A stretch of DNA of 64,000 bases from NCBI RefSeq assembly GCF_009859475.1, contig NZ_CP044549.1, positions 930,001 through 994,000 on the forward strand, given 5' to 3'. Every line of letters begins with the position of its first letter. Position 1 is the stretch's first letter. Positions 27,409 through 34,827 of the stretch are shown piece after piece. The notes below the pieces were generated by a model. The model was not told where the DNA came from, made no database searches, and worked only from the letters and a program-made list of their open reading frames with translations. A program made the translations under genes and the position numbers. The DNA is from Hydrogenophaga sp. BPS33 (GTDB taxonomy: Bacteria > Pseudomonadota > Gammaproteobacteria > Burkholderiales > Burkholderiaceae_C).

Positions 27409-28371
27409 ATGACCGAAGCCACCGCCACCGCCACCGTCGCCGAACGTGCGACGACGACCCACAGCGCCGCCATCGAGCCCAAGCTGTTTCGCCAACTGCT
27501 GGGCTGCTTTCCGACCGGCGTGGCCGTCATCACCACGAACAACGCCGAAGGCCAGCCCGTAGGCCTGACCTGTAACTCCTTCAGTTCCGTGTCGCTGGAG
27601 CCGCCGCTGGTGCTCTTCAGCCTGCGCAAGGCCAGCAGCCTCGTGCCCACCTTCACGTCATCCGAAGGCTTCGCGATCAACATCCTGTCGCAGCAGCAGG
27701 ACGCGTTGTCGGGCCGCTTCGCTTCCAGCAAGATCGTCGACAAGTTCGAGGGCGTGGTCTGGCACCGCGGGCCGCTGGAGATGCCCGTCATCGACGACTG
27801 CCTGGCCAGTTTCGAGTGCAGCGTGCATGCGTGCCACGACGCGGGCGACCACCTTATCTTCATCGGGGAAGTGAAGCACATGCACGAAGGCAGCGCCGAC
27901 CATGCCTTGGTGTTCTACAAGGGCGCGTACCGCATGCTCGCCGAGTCGCTGCGCACGCTGGTGGTGGAGGGCCAGCTGGGCACGGCCGACATCGACGAGG
28001 CCTACCGCACGCTCTACGGCAAGCTGCTGCGCCTTGCGTGCGAGCGCGCCAGCGACACCGAGCTGGACGCGGTGGAAGCGGCGGTCGATGAGATCGAGCG
28101 CCATCGCGAGGACGACACCCAAGCCCAACGCATCGAGTCGGCCAGCCGCTTTTTCTCCGCGATTGCCGCGGCCGGCCACAACGGAGCGCTGAACCTGATG
28201 GCGCAGACCATGACCTCCGTGCTGCGCGAGCGGCTGACGCACGTGAACCCAGCACGGTCTCGGCCCGACCTGTTTCCCTTGCGCCGCAAGGTGGTGACGT
28301 GCCTGCGACAGCGCGATGCCGCGGGGGCGACAGGCGCGTTGGACGAGTTGATCTTCAAGCTGCGTGGGTGA
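27409..28371 (+). CDS. Flavin reductase with C-terminal FCD-like regulatory domain
   Basis: A 320-residue two-domain protein. Residues 24-182 form a flavin-reductase-like split barrel (CFPTGVAVIT, GLTCNSFSSVSLEPPLVLFS, GDHLIFIGEV), which reduces FMN with NAD(P)H. Residues 195-320 are helical and recall the FCD effector domain of GntR/FadR regulators, although its usual metal-binding FH pair is FF. The reductase of Acinetobacter 4-hydroxyphenylacetate hydroxylase also has an effector-sensing C-terminal domain (MarR-like), so substrate-gated FMNH2 supply is plausible. CAGGAGA precedes the ATG. It is the probable partner of the two LLM proteins. Confidence 0.85.
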   Translation: MTEATATATVAERATTTHSAAIEPKLFRQLLGCFPTGVAVITTNNAEGQPVGLTCNSFSSVSLEPPLVLFSLRKASSLVPTFTSSEGFAINILSQQQDALSGRFASSKIVDKFEGVVWHRGPLEMPVIDDCLASFECSVHACHDAGDHLIFIGEVKHMHEGSADHALVFYKGAYRMLAESLRTLVVEGQLGTADIDEAYRTLYGKLLRLACERASDTELDAVEAAVDEIERHREDDTQAQRIESASRFFSAIAAAGHNGALNLMAQTMTSVLRERLTHVNPARSRPDLFPLRRKVVTCLRQRDAAGATGALDELIFKLRG

Positions 28372-28415
28372 AGGAGGGACGAGGGAAACGCAGCGTGCAC
28401 GCTGAAGGGGGTATG

Positions 28416-28471
28416 GTTTTCTATTGATTTTGATTAGAAGGTGGTTAAACTATCGATATTGTTTTCTATTG
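28416..28471 (+). promoter_or_regulatory. AT-rich control region of hipBA module 1 with an 11-bp direct repeat
   Basis: GTTTTCTATTG occurs at 28416-28426 and 28461-28471, 45 bp apart, in a very AT-rich stretch ahead of the hipB-like start at 28501. TATCGATA (28451-28458) is a palindrome between them. These are candidate sites for autoregulation by the HipB-like protein. A TTGATT string at 28430 could be a -35 element, but the -10 is unclear. Confidence 0.4.
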
Positions 28472-28500
28472 TTTTTTCTAAAAAGAATGGATAACTTTCG

Positions 28501-28959
28501 ATGAAAACCCTCGACGAACTTGCGACAGCGTTGGAAGAGGCCCGACACGCCAAGGGGCTGACCTACAAGGATCTGGCCGCCCGGACAGGGCTCACCCCGT
28601 TGACGGTGCGCCATGTGCTGCAGGGCAAAGCGGCGGTGCGCGCGACCAATCTGATGGCCCTGGCCGCTGAACTGGGGCTGGAACTGGTGCTCGTGCCCCA
28701 GGTGGTGGCCGCCTCGCTGGCGGGCGCACGTGCCCCCGCACAACAGGCGCCGCTTCGGTATGGATCCGCGGCCGGTGAACCTGCAACGGGCCGCGTGCCG
28801 ATGGTGCGCGAAGGGCGTGGTCTGCTGGAAGAGCCAGGTGCCAAGGCCTTCACCACACCGCTGGAGCGGCTGATCGCCGACATGAATGCGCGTGCCTTGG
28901 GCGTGGCGGGTGCGAAAGGCCAGGGCGCCGGGCGCACCGGTGTAGGTCGACGCAAATGA
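28501..28959 (+). CDS. HipB-like helix-turn-helix antitoxin, module 1
   Basis: A 152-residue protein whose N-terminal 65 residues are an XRE-type helix-turn-helix (ATALEEARHAKGLTYKDLAA, LTPLTVRHVLQG). The rest is a flexible Ala/Gly/Arg-rich tail, longer than in HipB of E. coli (88 residues). It should bind the operator upstream and neutralise the HipA-like kinase encoded next, whose start codon overlaps its stop (ATGA). The start ATG has weak Shine-Dalgarno pairing. Confidence 0.8.
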   Translation: MKTLDELATALEEARHAKGLTYKDLAARTGLTPLTVRHVLQGKAAVRATNLMALAAELGLELVLVPQVVAASLAGARAPAQQAPLRYGSAAGEPATGRVPMVREGRGLLEEPGAKAFTTPLERLIADMNARALGVAGAKGQGAGRTGVGRRK

Positions 28960-30290
28960 GATACCGCGCCCTCGACATCACCTTGGGCGCGCGCCGCTGC
29001 GGTGTGCTGTTCCAGTACGGCCAAGGGGCCGGCGCGCTGATGCGCCTGCAGCCCGACCCCGACTACTGGCGAGACCCGCAGGCGCCCGTGTTGTCCTGGG
29101 GTGCGCGCCAGGACAACGAACGCGGGCGCGCCCTGTTCCTCGCCGATGCCGCCCGGCAACCCTTCTTCAACGGCCAGGGCGAACGGCTGCCGGCCTTCTT
29201 CCAGAACCTGCTGCCCGAAGGGCCGTTGCGCAAGCACCTGGAGCAACTGCGGGGTTGCGCACCGGACGACCACATGGAAATCCTGGCCATGTGCGGCGAA
29301 GACCTGCCGGGCAACGTCTACGCGTGGCCGCTGCCCGAAGACCGCGAGGCCATGCGCAAGGTGGTGACGCAGGACAACGATGCACTGGAGATGTCGGTGA
29401 TCGAGTCGCCGGTGGCAGGGGCCACGTCTCTCTCCGGCATCCAGCCCAAGCTCGGCCTCGTGGAGCAGGGTGGCCGCTATGTAGCCCGCACACGCGACCG
29501 CACCGACGGCGTGCACATCATTGCCAAGCTGCCCGCGGTCGAATATCCCCTGCTGCCCGAGGTGGAAGAACTGTCGCTGCGCCTGGCGCGGGCCGCCGGT
29601 GTGACCACGTGCCGCGCGGTGCTGCGGCCGGTGCGTGACATCGCGGCGCAGGACCAGCCCTTCACGCTCGAACCGGGCCGGCAGTTCCTGGCGGTGCAGC
29701 GCTTCGATCGCCATGCGGGCGGGCACATCCATTGCGAAGATTTCGCGCAGATCCTGGGCATCGAGCCGGGCGACAAGTACAACGACCCACAAGGCCGCGC
29801 GAGCTACGCCGCCATGCTGGTCACCTTGGGCCAGGGCATGGGCCTGGGCGAAGACGCGATGCACGAAGTCATGCGCCGGCTCATGGTCAACGAGATGCTG
29901 GGTAACTACGACGCGCACGTGAAGAACTTCGGCGTGCTGTACCCCGATGGCTTGCGGCCGGCGCTGTCACCGGCCTACGACGTTGTGGCCTATGCCGCCT
30001 ACATCCAGGGTCACGGCCATGCGCTGAAATTCTTCCCCGGTGCGCCCGAGCGCGCCCAGATCGGTCCCGCGCTCGTGCGCGACCTGTGCAACCTCACCGG
30101 CATGCTCGAACCCAAGCTCAAGAAAGTGCTGAACGACACCGTGGCGAAGGCGGTGGAAGCGTGGCCGGGCATGATCGAGGACAGCGCTTTGCAGGACGTG
30201 CAGAAGGTGCGCTTGCTGGAGCACTTTCGCTCGGTGCCGGCAGTGGTTTCGTTGATGCGTCGCAAGGTGCGCCGCAATCCGGGAGCGTGA
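28956..30290 (+). CDS. HipA-family serine/threonine kinase toxin, module 1
   Basis: A 444-residue HipA-type kinase. The N-terminal HipA_N subdomain is at about 1-130 (NLLPEGPLRKHLEQL). The SLSGIQPKLGL loop corresponds to the autophosphorylated P-loop of HipA. NYDAHVKNFGVLY holds the catalytic Asp with Asn, and SPAYDVVA the Mg-binding Asp. E. coli HipA phosphorylates glutamyl-tRNA synthetase and slows growth; the target here is unknown. It is coupled to its HipB-like partner and ends 30 bp from the end of a second hipA gene on the other strand. Confidence 0.9.
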   Translation: MRYRALDITLGARRCGVLFQYGQGAGALMRLQPDPDYWRDPQAPVLSWGARQDNERGRALFLADAARQPFFNGQGERLPAFFQNLLPEGPLRKHLEQLRGCAPDDHMEILAMCGEDLPGNVYAWPLPEDREAMRKVVTQDNDALEMSVIESPVAGATSLSGIQPKLGLVEQGGRYVARTRDRTDGVHIIAKLPAVEYPLLPEVEELSLRLARAAGVTTCRAVLRPVRDIAAQDQPFTLEPGRQFLAVQRFDRHAGGHIHCEDFAQILGIEPGDKYNDPQGRASYAAMLVTLGQGMGLGEDAMHEVMRRLMVNEMLGNYDAHVKNFGVLYPDGLRPALSPAYDVVAYAAYIQGHGHALKFFPGAPERAQIGPALVRDLCNLTGMLEPKLKKVLNDTVAKAVEAWPGMIEDSALQDVQKVRLLEHFRSVPAVVSLMRRKVRRNPGA

Positions 30291-30320
30291 TGGGGTGCTG
30301 CCTGCTTGCGCGCGCCATCG

Positions 30321-31664
30321 TCAGACCGAAGGTTGACCTCCAAGCCTTTTCGCACTGAAGCGCAGACCTTCGAATATTTTCTCGGTGACGTGCTCGCAGA
30401 GACCGGCGGGAAGCTTGCTCTCTACGGCTTGGATGGCGAGCTCGACCGACGCCAAGGTTTCCTCGACGATGTGATCCATGTTCTGGGCATAGCGGATGTG
30501 CCGAGCCGCGCTGTTGAAGTGCCGTCTTGCGATCTGGTCACATGCATAGTGTTTGTTCTTCCCTTTCAGGGCCATGGCGAGCTTGAGGTCACGCGAGTGC
30601 CAGTGGTGGGAGCCCTTGCCGACAACGGGCCAGGCGGACATCACGTCGTACAGTGGCGTGAGCTGAAAACGGCCTCCGGCGAGCAACGCGATACTGAAGT
30701 TCTTGGCATGGCCGTCCGTGGCGCGCAGCATCCAGAACAGCAACTGAGCTTTCAGAAGCATTTGCAGGTCATGCTCGGGCGTCGCCGACTGGTGCAGGAC
30801 GGATGCCAGGTCTTCCATGCCCGGTCCGCCGTCGGCTTCGTACTTCTTCTCTGGTGGAAGGCCAAAGACTTGGCAGAAGTCTTCTTGCGGCAGGCGCAGC
30901 AGCCACCGCCCGTTGTCGGACACCGCGCGGTCAAAGCGCTCGACGGCCAGCACGCGGAATTTGCCAAACTCGACGATGCTGGCCTGCGCAGCGTCCACGC
31001 CGAAAGCCCTCAACAAAGCCAGGCACAGCCATTCGTTGTCGACGGAGCGGCTGAAGTCCACTTGCCTGCGTCCGATAGGGCCCAGGGGCATCTTCAGGAT
31101 GTGCGTCGTGGGCGTGGCGCCCTCGGGGCGACGCCATTTCCCCTTCCAGTACAGCAGTGCGGTCTTGTCCTGCATGCCGGCCAGAGAAATTCGCAAATCG
31201 TGTTCATCGGCATCGTCGCGGCCGAAACCAGAGGCAGAGCTTGCGCGTTCCAGGAGATGCTCCACCTCGAACTCGCTCAAGGCCGTGGCCGTGATGTGTT
31301 CGACATCCTTGGGTTCTTCGTTTTCGCCCAGTATCTGCAACGCGCCAACGCAATCTCTGCCGACCGACCTGAGCAGGTCGAAAGCCTCCAATGAGTCGGT
31401 CTTGAATCGGCTGCCCAGGCGCTTTCTGATGTCTGGGTTGTCGGGCAGAAGGTTGTCGAAGTAGTTCAGGACGGTGGGGCCCTTGTGCACCTGGTTACCG
31501 ACCAGGAAAGGCAGGGATATCGAGATGGGTCGGCCCTTGGGTGAACGCATCCATGCCGGGTCGTACTCCAGTTGAGCCGATCCGTCCCGCAGCATCGACC
31601 AGCTTCCAACGCGCAGGCCGTTGGACCACAGTGAGAGTGTCTGCGTATGAGAGCGGCGCCCCAT
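30321..31664 (-). CDS. HipA-family serine/threonine kinase toxin, module 2
   Basis: A 447-residue HipA-type kinase only distantly related to module 1. The landmarks are FDNLLPDNPDIRKRL (HipA_N), SLAGMQDKTALLYW (P-loop serine), RATDGHAKNFSIAL (catalytic Asp) and TPLYDVMSAWP (Mg-binding Asp); this set resembles E. coli HipA more closely. The ATG at 31664 begins one base after the hipB stop. Its codon use is less GC-biased than the surrounding housekeeping genes, which hints at recent acquisition. Confidence 0.92.
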   Translation of the reverse strand: MGRRSHTQTLSLWSNGLRVGSWSMLRDGSAQLEYDPAWMRSPKGRPISISLPFLVGNQVHKGPTVLNYFDNLLPDNPDIRKRLGSRFKTDSLEAFDLLRSVGRDCVGALQILGENEEPKDVEHITATALSEFEVEHLLERASSASGFGRDDADEHDLRISLAGMQDKTALLYWKGKWRRPEGATPTTHILKMPLGPIGRRQVDFSRSVDNEWLCLALLRAFGVDAAQASIVEFGKFRVLAVERFDRAVSDNGRWLLRLPQEDFCQVFGLPPEKKYEADGGPGMEDLASVLHQSATPEHDLQMLLKAQLLFWMLRATDGHAKNFSIALLAGGRFQLTPLYDVMSAWPVVGKGSHHWHSRDLKLAMALKGKNKHYACDQIARRHFNSAARHIRYAQNMDHIVEETLASVELAIQAVESKLPAGLCEHVTEKIFEGLRFSAKRLGGQPSV

Positions 31665-31665
31665 A

Positions 31666-32073
31666 TCACCAAGAACCTTTGCGGGGCTTGCGCTGAAGAG
31701 CCTGTGCGGCAAGGGAGGCTTGCTCGCGGCGCAAGCGCGGGCTGGGCACGGAAGGGGACGCGGTTTTCGCTGACCTGCCTGCGGACGTTTCGCGTAAGGC
31801 GGTCTGAGAAGATCCTCTGCGGGTGGAGGCCACTTCGGTGTTCAGTCCTGCTCGATCTGCCACTGTCAGCTCCAGACCCAGAGCCGCGCAGGCGGATAGG
31901 ACTTGTTCCAAGGTCATGTCTTTGGGCTGGAGTTCCAACTGGGACACACGGCTTTGACTTACGCCCAAGCGAAGAGCCAGTTGACTCTGGGTCAGCTGGC
32001 GCGCTTTGCGCGCTGAGCGCAGCAGCAGACCCAGCTGTTGAGGTGTGCGCAGAGATTGGATGCTGTGCGTCAT
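31666..32073 (-). CDS. HipB-like helix-turn-helix antitoxin, module 2
   Basis: A 135-residue protein. Residues 10-75 are an XRE-type helix-turn-helix (LGLLLRSARKARQLTQSQLALRLGVSQSRVSQLE), followed by a basic Ser/Arg-rich tail. It is immediately upstream of hipA module 2 and should repress the operon through the paired inverted sites in front of it as well as neutralise the toxin. The start ATG lies just inside the control region described at 32082. Confidence 0.88.
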   Translation of the reverse strand: MTHSIQSLRTPQQLGLLLRSARKARQLTQSQLALRLGVSQSRVSQLELQPKDMTLEQVLSACAALGLELTVADRAGLNTEVASTRRGSSQTALRETSAGRSAKTASPSVPSPRLRREQASLAAQALQRKPRKGSW

Positions 32074-32081
32074 GGTGTCAT

Positions 32082-32148
32082 AGTAGTATTGCTCATAAAA
32101 TGAATTTAATAGCTCTGCTAATAAAAGTCAAATAACAGCAATACTACT
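32082..32148 (-). promoter_or_regulatory. Promoter and paired operators of hipBA module 2
   Basis: AGTAGTATTGCT (32082-32093) and AGCAATACTACT (32137-32148) are perfect 12-bp inverted copies. Between them, read on the minus strand, are TTGACT (32126-32131) as -35 and TAAATT (32103-32108) as -10 with 17-bp spacing. The proximal site would overlap the transcription start and the distal one lie upstream of -35, a layout suited to looping or cooperative binding by HipB. The distal site overlaps the stop of the NYN gene. Confidence 0.65.
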
Positions 32149-32599
32149 GAGAAGCCGCGATCGAATCGGTGTAGATGAAGCTGCTGCACGCCATCACGAA
32201 ACCCCGTGGCGTCTGACGCTCGCCAAAACCGTAGACCCGCACACCCTCTTGCCGCAGGCGCAGGGCCAGGTGCGTGAGATCGCTGTCGGAGGACACGAGG
32301 CACACGCCGTCGAAATGGCCGGTGTGCACGAGGTCCATGGCATTCAGGCACAGCGCGATGTCGGCCGCGTTCTTGCCTTTGGCGTACGAGACCACCTGCA
32401 TCGCCTCGATGGCGTTTTCGTAGAGGACGTTGCGATAGTCGCTCATCTTGGCCAGCGACCAGTCGGCATACGCGCGCTTGACGAGCAAGGTGCCGTAGCA
32501 GGCGGCGCGCTGGAGGATGGCGCGGATGTTGAGGTGGCGGACGTTCTCCGCGTCGATCAACACGGCGAGCTTCTGTTGCTTGTGCGCCAGCTTGGGCAT
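32144..32599 (-). CDS. NYN-domain (PIN-like) putative ribonuclease
   Basis: A 151-residue protein of the NYN/LabA-like group. LAVLIDAENV (Asp16) opens the fold, AKGKNAADIALCLNAMDLV gives the central acidic residues, and LVSSDSDLTHL gives the last pair; these Asp residues form the metal site of the PIN-like nuclease fold. Related proteins degrade RNA or act in stress control and bacterial immunity. The ATG at 32599 follows GGGGGA. It directly precedes hipBA module 2 on the same strand, and its end overlaps the hip operator. Confidence 0.85.
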   Translation of the reverse strand: MPKLAHKQQKLAVLIDAENVRHLNIRAILQRAACYGTLLVKRAYADWSLAKMSDYRNVLYENAIEAMQVVSYAKGKNAADIALCLNAMDLVHTGHFDGVCLVSSDSDLTHLALRLRQEGVRVYGFGERQTPRGFVMACSSFIYTDSIAASQ

Positions 32600-32610
32600 G
32601 CGGCTTTCCC

Positions 32611-32812
32611 CCTGTTCGGTTCGGTGGACAACCGCCGCCACGTGACAGAGTGGCGGCGGCCCGAACGGGGTGAGAACCGGGAAAGTCTTGCGAAAACCGG
32701 CAGGCCTCGCGGCCTCCCGCCCGAGCCGCCAAAAAGCGTGCACGAACAAAGAAGGCCGCTGGTCCAGCGGATAACAGCGGCCTTCAGGCCGCAACACTTT
32801 TCACCGGGTTCT
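32611..32812. repeat. Structured non-coding stretch with nested inverted repeats
   Basis: Three stem systems follow one another. CCGCCGCCAC/GTGGCGGCGG (32632-32641 with 32650-32659) is extended outward by GTTCGG/CCGAAC. GAAGGCCGCTG (32751-32761) pairs with CAGCGGCCTTC (32775-32785), and the latter alternatively folds as GCGGCC-TTCA-GGCCGC (32777-32792). GTGAGAACC near 32670 pairs with GGTTCTCAC near 32807. It could be a 5' leader RNA of the NYN gene, a terminator cluster or a decayed palindrome array. Confidence 0.5.
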
Positions 32813-32849
32813 CACACCCGACCCACGTTTTCCGTGAGCGGGGCAGACT

Positions 32850-33005
32850 TTACCTCAATGCCTCGAAAGCCTTCAAGGCGTTTCGCAAGAATGCCCAGGC
32901 GGGCCGCCTTGCACTGGATGCACGCGCGTCGGCGTAGTCGACCATGTGTTCGACGCTCGCGGGGTGCGGGACCTTCCAAAGATCGGAGGCCAGCCAGAGA
33001 TTCAT
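32850..33005 (-). CDS. Possible 51-residue small protein, unknown function
   Basis: The frame reads MNLWLASDLWKVPHPASVEH, continues with an Ala/Arg-rich middle (ADARASSARR) and ends with KAFEALR and TAA. Third positions are strongly G/C as in real genes here, and it contains three tryptophans, which are rare in chance frames. There is no clear ribosome-binding site. It lies 79 bp after the folB stop on the same strand and just downstream of an 18-bp palindrome. If it is not a gene, 32600-33084 is a non-coding gap. Confidence 0.4.
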   Translation of the reverse strand: MNLWLASDLWKVPHPASVEHMVDYADARASSARRPAWAFLRNALKAFEALR

Positions 33006-33013
33006 AGGGAATA

Positions 33014-33031
33014 GTTAACTTGTAAGTTAAC
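33014..33031. promoter_or_regulatory. 18-bp palindromic operator candidate
   Basis: GTTAACTT-GT-AAGTTAAC is a perfect 8-bp dyad, strikingly AT-rich in this GC-rich setting, 8 bp upstream of the small ORF. The shape fits binding sites of MarR- or TetR-type dimers. The cognate regulator is not known. Confidence 0.5.
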
Positions 33032-33084
33032 CATTCATGAGCTCCAGCATCATGTGATCTTCTGTCGTCACACCACCGAGTGCC

Positions 33085-33474
33085 TCACCACTGCCCACTC
33101 TCCATCCGGATCGCCACCTCGCAATCCTGAAAGATCTCCAGCTTGGCGATCTTCACGCGCACGCCGATCACGCCGGGGAGTTGCATCAGCCGGCGCGCCA
33201 GCTTGCCGATCAGGCTCTCCAGCAGGTTCACGTGTTCGGCGGTGCACTCGTCGATGATGATCTGGCGCACCTTGCGGTAGTCGAGCACGTGGTTGATGTC
33301 GTCGTCGTGCGGCAGCAGCGGCTGCATGCCCTGGTTGAGCTCGGCGTCCACCTGGATCGGCTGCGGCGCGGTCTTCTCGTGGTCCAGGATGCCCAGGTTG
33401 GCGTTGAAGCGCAGGCCGCTGAGCGTGAGGATCTGCGTGCCGGTGGTGGCGGTGGCGGAGCGGGTGGGTTTCAT
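33085..33474 (-). CDS. folB: Dihydroneopterin aldolase-family protein (FolB/FolX fold)
   Basis: A 129-residue pterin-binding T-fold protein. LTLSGLRFNANLGILDHEKTA matches the start of FolB, with VLDYRKVRQII and HVNLLESLIGKLA holding the conserved Tyr and Glu of the pterin pocket. It would cleave 7,8-dihydroneopterin to 6-hydroxymethyl-dihydropterin and glycolaldehyde for folate synthesis. Its start overlaps the stop of a second T-fold gene (ATGA). Which of the two is the aldolase and which is an epimerase cannot be settled from sequence alone. Confidence 0.75.
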   Translation of the reverse strand: MKPTRSATATTGTQILTLSGLRFNANLGILDHEKTAPQPIQVDAELNQGMQPLLPHDDDINHVLDYRKVRQIIIDECTAEHVNLLESLIGKLARRLMQLPGVIGVRVKIAKLEIFQDCEVAIRMESGQW

Positions 33475-33905
33475 GGTGTGGCGTCGCCGAGTAGGGCCTT
33501 GATGCGGAACACTTCCACCCCGACCGCCTGGGTGTCGGGGTACACGTCGGGTTTGCTGGTGGACAGGCGCACGGCCTGCACGCCGGGGTGCTGCAACAGC
33601 GTGTCGACCAGCTCGTCGCACAGCGTTTCCTGCAGTTCGATGTGGCCTTGCGCGATGCGCCGCGCCACGACCTCGCGCACGAAGTCGTAGTCCACCACCT
33701 CGTCGATGTGGTCGCGCTGCGGGGTCGAGTGGGCATACGGGACGTACAGCTCGACGTCGATCCACAGGCGTTGCTTGCCCTGTTTCTCGAAGGCGTGCAC
33801 GCCCATCTGCACCTGCACCTCGTGCCGCCGCAGGAAGAGCTTGCGGCAGTGGAGTTGCAGTGCCGCGAGATCGTCAGCGCTGGTCTTTGTGGCGGTGGGT
33901 GGCAT
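33471..33905 (-). CDS. Second FolB/FolX-family T-fold protein
   Basis: A 144-residue paralogue of the preceding protein: KLFLRRHEVQVQMGVHAFEKQGKQR at the start, then VVDYDFVREVV and IELQETLCDELVDTLL with the pocket Tyr/Asp and Glu. It probably acts on dihydroneopterin or its triphosphate, as aldolase or as FolX-type epimerase producing the monapterin form. It overlaps the FolM-like gene by 32 bp and the next T-fold gene by 4 bp, so all three are co-translated. Confidence 0.78.
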   Translation of the reverse strand: MPPTATKTSADDLAALQLHCRKLFLRRHEVQVQMGVHAFEKQGKQRLWIDVELYVPYAHSTPQRDHIDEVVDYDFVREVVARRIAQGHIELQETLCDELVDTLLQHPGVQAVRLSTSKPDVYPDTQAVGVEVFRIKALLGDATP

Positions 33906-34686
33906 GCGCCGGGTCCTTGAAGAGGTCGTCCACCACGAACATCACGTCGCGCTCCAGCGGCACCAGGTGCTGGCCGCAGTCCACGTGGACCGTGGTGCCG
34001 GTGATGGACGGGGTGCGGGCCAGGAACAGGCAGGTCTGGGCCACGTCGACCGGGTGGATGGGTTTGCGCAGCAGGTTGATGCGGCTGGCGCGTTCGAAGT
34101 TCTGCGGCTGCTGCGGGCCGCTCAGGTACATGAGGCCCGGCGCCACGCCGCAAACGCGCACGTGCGGCGCCAACGCCTGGGCCTGCTGCGCGACGGCGCT
34201 CTGCAGGGCCAGCTTGGACGTGGTGTACGAGAAGTAGTCCGGATTCAGGTTGAACACCTTCTGGTCAAGCACGTGGACCACGCAGGCGTCTTGCCCCGGC
34301 GCGCGCACTTGTTGCCGGGCCAGTTCGCGCGCGAGCAGCATCGGCGCGATCAGGTTGACCTCGAGTTGCTGGCGGGCGAGGGCTGGGTCGAAATCGAGGC
34401 CGGTGTCGGGCTCGAAGGTGGAGGCGTTGTTGATGACGGCATGCAAGGCGCCTGCATCGCGCTCGATCGTGGCCATCATGGCCGTGACCTCATCGGCCTG
34501 GGCCAGGTCGGCACGAATGGTCTCGACGTTCAGGCCCGCTTGCCGCAGTTCGGTCTGCAGGGCCTGTGCCGCTGCCTGCGAATGCTGGTAGTGGCACCAG
34601 ACGTGCCAGCCGGCCTGCGCAAACGCGCGCACCAGTTCGGCTCCCAGGCGATGGGCGCCACCGGTGATGAGAACGCGATCGGTCAT
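33874..34686 (-). CDS. FolM/PTR1-like pteridine reductase (SDR)
   Basis: A 270-residue SDR with the TGGAHRLG cofactor loop (the TGxxxRxG type of pteridine reductases, where the Arg favours NADPH), NNAS, YTTSK (catalytic Tyr and Lys) and a C-terminal LVPLERDV. FolM of E. coli reduces dihydromonapterin to tetrahydromonapterin and has dihydrofolate reductase activity. Grouping with two FolB/FolX-type genes supports a pterin-cofactor role. The ATG at 34686 gives the expected length; the long frame upstream lies antisense to the methyltransferase gene. Confidence 0.85.
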   Translation of the reverse strand: MTDRVLITGGAHRLGAELVRAFAQAGWHVWCHYQHSQAAAQALQTELRQAGLNVETIRADLAQADEVTAMMATIERDAGALHAVINNASTFEPDTGLDFDPALARQQLEVNLIAPMLLARELARQQVRAPGQDACVVHVLDQKVFNLNPDYFSYTTSKLALQSAVAQQAQALAPHVRVCGVAPGLMYLSGPQQPQNFERASRINLLRKPIHPVDVAQTCLFLARTPSITGTTVHVDCGQHLVPLERDVMFVVDDLFKDPAHATHRHKDQR

Positions 34687-34827
34687 GTGGGCACAGAGGG
34701 TGGATAGGTGGGCCGCCAAGGGGCGGGTCGCATAATCGGCGCTGGCTTCGGCGCGCGGACATCGCTTGCGCCGCCGAAGGTTCGAACCCATTCGTTGTTC
34801 ATCTTGTCTACTTCCCATTCCGAATCG

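Noticed and set aside
31647..32135. A plus-strand frame of 162 codons across the hipB module 2 gene
   Set aside because: It is antisense to a clear HipB-like gene and has no recognisable domain or ribosome-binding site.
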